A model generated the notes under the pieces. That model worked only from the letters and a program-made list of their open reading frames with translations, had not been told where the DNA came from and ran no database searches. Made by a program: the position numbers and the translations under genes. From Asterella californica (lineage: Eukaryota > Streptophyta > Marchantiopsida > Marchantiales > Aytoniaceae): 64,000 nucleotides of DNA. The stretch is from positions 21,432,001 to 21,496,000 of the forward strand of contig JAYKYS010000009.1 of the NCBI GenBank assembly GCA_036924285.1, in the 5' to 3' direction. Within the stretch, counting starts at the first letter, position 1; every line of letters starts with the position of its first letter. Shown one piece after another: positions 57,701 through 64,000 of the stretch.

Positions 57701-60700
57701 AATAGCATTCTTTTATAATATCTTGACTTTGAAAATTTTGCTAATCTAATAAAAATACTCCTCTTTTGGATTTAGGTATATTTAAAGAATCAAATGAATA
57801 AACCCCCATGTCATTGTGTAAGGCTCGTTGCATAGATCACGTTCGATATTTGAACTGATGCAAATAGAGCTTAAACTAAAAGTTATGGGAGTTCAAAGAT
57901 TTGATGGATTGTCGGAGAGGGGTGCTGATGTGGTAGTCCAGATGCTAACATGGCACTTTTACTGATGTGGCAAAAACCAGAAAAGTGCTGATGTGGTAAA
58001 TTGATGATGTGTCATTTTGCTGACATGACATTCATGAGACTATAAATTTTCTTAACATGTCGATGTTGACTAGACATATTGTTCATGTGTGAGTATGATG
58101 ATGTGAGTGATCTAATGTTTAGGTGGCACATGCTAACAAAGCATGTAAGTCGACATGACCACATACACCTTGTGAAATGCATGAGAGGGAACATTGGGTA
58201 AATGTCAAAACTGATTCAGGGTTGTTGGAGGAAAGTATGCGGATCAGTGGAGAGTTTTTAATGTTTTTTGGGGTACACACATTATATTGAGGTGAAATTT
58301 GTATCATTGAGATTCTTAATTCATAAAGTTTCAAGTGCTAGAAAAATCACCTCATTTGAAGCTACAAGGATGAGACACTAGCATATCAAAGTTGGAGAAG
58401 ATTTTAAGATTTTAGAGAGCAAAGCATCCATGTCTTCATAAGATTCTGTGTTGTATTTGTGACTGTGAAGCTTGGTTGGAGATGCTTTTAGTATGATTGC
58501 AAAGCTTTTTTCAAGTGCTTTCTGACACCGTTAGTTCCACATTTACAGTTTAGGCGAGGGAGTAATGAAAGATCAAAGTGGGTTGTATGTTTGTGGATAA
58601 AAGTTTCTCACTCGTGTGAGGTTTTCGTCTAATACATATGAATATAAAATTTGAAGAGTCACAAAGTCACTTGCTTGGCTAAAGATGTTTGTGGTATTAT
58701 TGGTAGGTATTTGAGAGGGCTTTTTTGTCTGGTGTTGACATTTTAGAAGTTCATTTCAAGGTTCGGAAAAAAAGTCCCTCCGCTCGTGGACAGATCTTGG
58801 AGACAAAGTTAATTTTGGTAACTTTAATGGGTCATAATAGTGCATAGAGAACTTGGTTTTGGGTGTTATTGGTATCACTTGAAATCAATTAGCAAGGGCT
58901 TTCCAGCAAGACACTAAGTTTTGGATTTGGAGTGAGGAGGAGAAAACCGCACAAGGTATAGTTAACAAAGGAGCAAAGAAGTCTTAGGATTCAACAGTTC
59001 TGGAATTTTTTGACTACAAATCTTATGTTTGTAATAACTCGACATGCAGACTTGTGTTTGGAGAGTTTCAAGTACGGTTGGATAAGACATTTTGAGGACT
59101 ACGTGTTCATATTTGTTGGTTTTGGATTTTCAGTGAAATTCTCAACTATGAAATTGGATCAGACTTGAAGTGTAAACAAAAGAGAAGTTTTCACTTAGAA
59201 CAGTTAGTTTGCATGGTTATGCGATTGTCGACATATTTCTAACACATGTGATAATGCCATAGCCAAGAACCACATGTCAACATCCACGACGATTTAAACC
59301 CTAAAACCTTACAATGCATGTAACTTTTCCCTAGTAGATCCGTTTGGGATGATCAAAAAATCATTATTGTCTACTCGATGATTCTACACAATCGTGCGAT
59401 AGAAAATTTATTCTGAGCAAGTTGGAAAAGTTCTATAATTTTACACCTTAGTTAGTCCTTGACACAACAACTGAAGATCCATATATAAAACTCCACTGTA
59501 AAGATGAGTTGGACATGGCTATACATATCAATTATAGTCTTGGTCCAAAATCCAACCTTAGGATACTCTTAGATCATAAGACCTTCTCCTAGGAGTTAGC
59601 TACACTCGAGGGAGATAATTTATTTGTATGCTTACAAACAAGATAGAACGAATGAACCATATTACAAATCTATTTTGTATTAATATTTTAAAATATTTTG
59701 ATATATTGTTCAATTTTAAAATATAAGAAATATATATATATTTTATTTTATATTAAAATGTATTAAATATATAAATAATTATATGATTAGATGTCATATA
59801 TGTATATATAAAAGGATAATATAACACATTCGGTGCTTGGATACGGCTTAGTATACCCTATGGTAGCATCAACGGTGATCATTCACTCATCAAAGTGAGA
59901 TCATCGTTGATTATAAAAAGAGATTTAAAACAACTTTTTTATTTTTAATTGTCTGATATTTCAATTCTGCCCGGTTCTGAAATCGACCCAATCTCCTGAT
60001 TGATAGGTAGATCACCATCGATTTGATCGGGTATTATAAGCAATACCCGATCTCGAGTACGTTAATAGATCCCATATGTATATTATGAAGTAATATACAA
60101 ACTGTTGTTAGAAATGTACTTAAGGTTCGAAGGGAATACCCGTGGGTTCATTTAAATTAATGGATAGTTATTTATACTTCTATATCCTAACAATGTGTGG
60201 TTTAATACAGTTTACCTCGTGATCATACAACTTAGTACTTCAAAACATGATAACTGGACAGATTTAAATTAGTCAATGCTAGTGTAGTTTATGAAAAATA
60301 AAAATAAAATGTCCAACATATGGTAGTTTTAAATAATATACAAGTTAAAAATTATAATTTCTGAATATAAGATGCATAAAATAAAAATATATTTAATACT
60401 AATAATAATAATTATTTAAATAATAATTACACATACGTTACAAGACAGTTCATACATAATTCATTAAAGGAGCACAGCAAACGTGTTTACGACACTACAA
60501 GTGTGAGAGGCTGTCAAATATATACACACTTTTCTTGCTAGATTTAACTTATTAATACAAAATTGAAATAAAAAATCAAACCTCTACATATTTAAATTCC
60601 ATGATTATTAATCACACAACAAAATTTCCTTTCAAATTTGTGTATGTTTGTTTCTTTCCTCGCTCGAGAAGTAACTTAGATGCACATTCACCAGTCTTCG

Positions 60701-61400
60701 GGTAGAAGATAGACAGTATGTAAAGGGATTTAAACTTATCACATAATCCTTTTTGGAAAATAATTAAATTTTAAATTAAATATTCAGTAAATTTATTTAT
60801 TGACTGATCCACCGTTCTTATGACTCCTCGAGTAGGGTTTCACGTGCATTACTTATGGGTTCTCTCGCATAAGTTTAATATTAATACTAAACATTTATAT
60901 ACAATTCATATAAAATGTATATTTAACACATGAAATTCTGTAATAACAACAATAACGATCTGTAAAATACAAGTAGTTATTTTTGTAATGTAATTACGGG
61001 GCTATGCGTTATTGATTAATTCGTATCTAATCTAATTTCTTTTCGATTTTCACAGCCGCTCATATTTCGATTTAACGTTCCGTCATTTAGCCGTCCGCTA
61101 ATATGATAAAATAAGCTAAACTGGAAAAAGTTCCCCCTTCCATTCCGTTCTTCACAATCGACGTATAACAAAACATAGCGAAAAAATGTCACTTTGGTGC
61201 ATATAATATTCAGAAATCACCAATATGCATCAATCACAAATCGTATCACCGTATCAAGGGGGTCTATATTGTTCCAAGTACTATAGCGCACCTCATCACG
61301 TTCTTCCCCTTTCACTAATTACGACGATCACTAAAACGATCGAGTTTTAAGCCGCGGGACGTCTCTTATATGGAGGCTCTAAGCTTACCCAGGGTGCCTT
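54715..61400. other. AT-rich intergenic DNA, no convincing gene
   Basis: Frames of up to about 150 codons occur (for example 56196-56669, minus) but lack ATG starts, domains and balanced codon use. Several TGCTGATGTGGTA-type words cluster at 57923-58030. 59640-60960 is extremely AT-rich. No RNA gene recognised. Confidence 0.4.
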
Positions 61401-61592
61401 TAACGGACTGTCCTGACTCCTAAGATAAGTCCGAAGGTTCTCGTGCAAAGCTTTACTCGTGTTTCGTGTGAAGAGATCAAGACCGCGACAGGGAATCTAG
61501 AATCCGTCCATCCACTTCCAAAGACGGAAGCGGGGGAGAGCTGGAGAGTGCCAACGACTGGAGCAGCAGGCATCGAAAGGAGCGTCCTTTGA

Positions 61593-61658
61593 ATGGCGCC
61601 ATGTACTTCGCGAGGCTCGTGGCGAATCATCCATGCTGCCATCCTGCTTCAAAAGTGA
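61593..61658 (+). other. Short upstream frame overlapping the RNR1 start
   Basis: An ATG eight bases upstream of the chosen RNR1 start opens a 21-codon frame (MAPCTSRGSW...) in another frame and overlaps the RNR1 coding region. Its context is weak at -3 (T), so leaky scanning to 61601 is likely. It could dampen RNR1 translation if the transcript begins upstream of it. Confidence 0.4.
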
Positions 61659-63982
61659 CCCACTTTGACGTGATGTTTTCCAGGCGGAGCGTCATTCTGC
61701 TGGAGAGCCATAGAGCTCTCTGCCGGGGATGGAGGGACGAAATTGCGAGGCCTGCCGGGAGGATTTCTCCGCAGCAGAGAGATGACTTCTGTAGGAGCAC
61801 TTCTGGTTCCAGGGCTAGCAGCAGTGGGTTGGACAGTTCCGCTGGACTCAGTAGAGTTAATGGATTCAGGACAGTAGGTAATGTGAGTGGTGGTGGACGA
61901 AGTTATGGCTCGCGGAGTAATGTATTGTATCAGATTCCCAACTGTCAGGCTAGTTACGGTTGGAAACGACGACACAGAATATCTGATTCACAACTCTTTT
62001 GTGACGAAAGATTTTGTCATGAAGAAGCTTTTGTTCGAGAGATTCGGCGACCGAAGAGGTGAATCTTTGCTAATTAGTGCTAATCGAATTCTGGATATTG
62101 TTGTAGGCACTGCACAAGTGGTGTCTGGCTGAAATTTTCTCGCTGTTGTAAGGGTTTTTCATCACTGTCTGGAAAATTCAAGCTATAAATTAGCCTGAGA
62201 TTTGAGGTATATATCAGTCTGAGGATCATCACTTGTTGCAATCGTGCCAGAGTTGTGTTCAAGGCAGCCAGCCAATCAGAAGTATCTGTACAGACCACTC
62301 AAGCAGAGGCAGTCCTTAAGAAAGGAGCATTGGTGGAATTTGAAAGGGAAAGTGGAAGGATTATCCTCGCTGTTGCGCAAAAACCTGATGGCAAGAGAAA
62401 CTGGATTGCCGTGGACCAGGTGAAGCATTAGAGCTCAGGCAGTTCTTGTACTTGATTTTAGTTGGACATTTTCATTGAAGTCTTTGTTTCCTACGAAAGG
62501 TTTGAAGTACAGTGACAGTGTTTGGTTAGAGTACATTACTAACCTTCTAAACGACCTCCTTGGCGCTATTAGCTGTTCTCTAAGACATAACTTTATACAC
62601 ATGGTGATCTTTCTCTGTTGTTACACAGGGGGGGAATTCGTACTCTGTTAAACCACAGCAGGTTACATATCTCGTTCCTGGGGTCGAGGATTTTAGTCCC
62701 AGTAACATTGTTAGGTTTTTGCGATCAGCGGATGATCTGGAGGTATGTTATTTCGAGAGGCCTCCTGTACTTTGTTCCATACTTGATTGAGTTGGTTATC
62801 ATTGTTGTGCCAGTTATTCCTTCTGGTTCCATCTTGGAGCTTCCATGTGACGGTGGTTTAGTTGCACATCATGACAGTGGACGGACTAACTTTAGTGAAA
62901 GTGACGATTTGTGTACACATGGTTCCTCGTGACCTCGTTCATGTTGTCTGCAGGATATGGATCTACTAGAAGTTGCATGGGAGGAAGTGTCGTCAGAAAA
63001 GATGGTGGTCGCAGAAAAACTTGCGAAGGTGAGGTTGTTTTGACTTGAGAAGAAGAAGAAGAAGCAGAAGTCTTATATCTTGAAGGGTCATGTTCGTGAA
63101 ACTCAATCGTTGTTGAGTGATATCCAGCGCATAACTTGTGGTGTTGTCTGATCCTTAGCTTTGGAGGAGTATGCTGCTTAAATAATAAGTCCTGTATTCC
63201 CAACAGCGAGACAGTCTTTGATGAAAGTATTTATAAGTCAGTGCTACCAAGGAATAAGAGAATCCTCCTTAGCATGCGGTTCAAATTGCAGTTCCGTGAA
63301 ACACTTTAGTATGGGCGTTCAAGTGATCAAGCCAAGGTTATGTTTTCCGGAGGGGTACTGCTCATTGATTTCATAAGCTCTCAGGAAAGTAGGAACCTTT
63401 CATGGGTCAGTCAGTGGGTTAGTGTGTTCCTGTTAATTTTGTAGTCTATCTGACATTGAAATTGTCTCTGCAGGTTCTTTATTCAGGTTGTACTCCAGTT
63501 GAATGCTACACTGTACATCGAATGCTATCTAGAAACCAGATATACTTTCGATGCAAGCAACAGGGGCTTAATCCTACTTACGAGCCACGTCCTCCCTCTC
63601 AGGTAGCTCAACGGATTCTTGAAACAAGCTTGCAGAACAAGGGAAGCAGTCACTGGTTTGATGCGTTGACTATTTGTGGACGGTTTGACTACTGCCATAG
63701 CTGATTTCTCCAGTTTAGGTGTCTGAACGGCTGATCTCTTCAACTGGTCTTTGTATGCAGGTAAACGAGCTGCAGCAAAAGAGGTTGGCAGACGAAAGTG
63801 CTCGCAAGCAACTGCTATCATACACAGAAGCTATAAAAATGGCACTCCAGCGTCCTCAGGGAGAAAAACCTTCTGAAAGTTTATGGCGTGATGATGAGTC
63901 TTTCCACTCCCGAACGGAGGCTTTGAAAGCTTATGTATTAAAGTCTCCTGTAGATCCTCCTTTGAGAAGGTCTGCCGAAGAG
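61601..63982 (+). CDS. RNR1: RNR1, chloroplast/mitochondrial RNase II/R-type 3'-5' exoribonuclease, N-terminal exons
   Basis: Six exons: 61601-62058, 62251-62419, 62629-62742, 62954-63028, 63474-63602, 63761-about 63982. All five visible introns are GT-AG and the reading phase is kept throughout, giving about 389 residues. Exon 1 is a Ser/Arg-rich organelle transit region. From residue about 175 the protein follows plant RNR1: KKGALVEFE, AVAQKPDGKRNW, SVKPQQVTYLVPGVEDF, DLLEVAWEEV, then a PVE-Y-VHRMLSRNQIYF segment, YEPRPPSQV and an EALKAYVL stretch. These belong to the conserved N-terminal part before the RNB catalytic domain, which lies beyond the window. In plants this enzyme trims 3' ends of chloroplast rRNAs and other organelle RNAs. 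The start is the first ATG in frame; a later Met (61673) is possible. The last exon runs into a stop at 63998 if unspliced, so a donor near 63983 is expected. Confidence 0.9.
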
Positions 63983-64000
63983 GTTGGTGCTTCATCATAA

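Overview
This is nuclear DNA of a land plant. The clearest plant gene is at the right edge: six exons with GT-AG introns encode the N-terminal part of the organellar exoribonuclease RNR1 (RNase II/R family). A complete plant-type L1 (LINE) retrotransposon lies at 15.2-22.2 kb. Purine-rich GA/GGA leaders, AT-rich intergenic DNA and many short transposon relics fit a plant genome. A non-seed plant is possible, but I cannot place the species.

Layout. Positions 1-4.3 kb are comparatively GC-rich. They hold the start of a minus-strand gene that runs off the left edge (possibly S40/DUF584-like), a divergent GA-rich leader with an unrecognised 136-codon frame at 1520-1930, and a small unrecognised frame at 3313-3594. 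From 4.3 to 15.2 kb the DNA is AT-rich and shows no convincing gene. It holds a 67-bp-period tandem repeat, a telomere-like inverted motif, MITE-like relics, a cluster of small hairpins and a diverged 240-bp duplication. Positions 15231-22195 are a 6,965-bp LINE on the minus strand. It has an open gag-like ORF1 with a CCHC knuckle, an open ORF2 (AP endonuclease, reverse transcriptase, C-terminal Cys/His knuckle), an A-rich tail and a perfect 17-bp target-site duplication. From 22.2 to 61.4 kb is a long AT-rich repeat graveyard. It contains several dispersed families, a complete 162-bp SINE with a 15-bp target-site duplication, other tRNA-derived SINE-like copies, a 230-bp tandem array near 50 kb, and a few GC-richer islets of unknown origin. 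From 61.6 kb to the right edge is RNR1.

How the parts relate. The LINE is the only autonomous element seen here. Its EN/RT protein would copy its own RNA, and LINE machinery is also what SINEs generally depend on. The most unusual pattern is a MITE-like family whose arms each carry three GATCAAG-type iterations at a 30-bp period. Five arms at four loci keep this phasing. No operons, rRNA genes, canonical tRNA genes or CRISPR arrays were seen.
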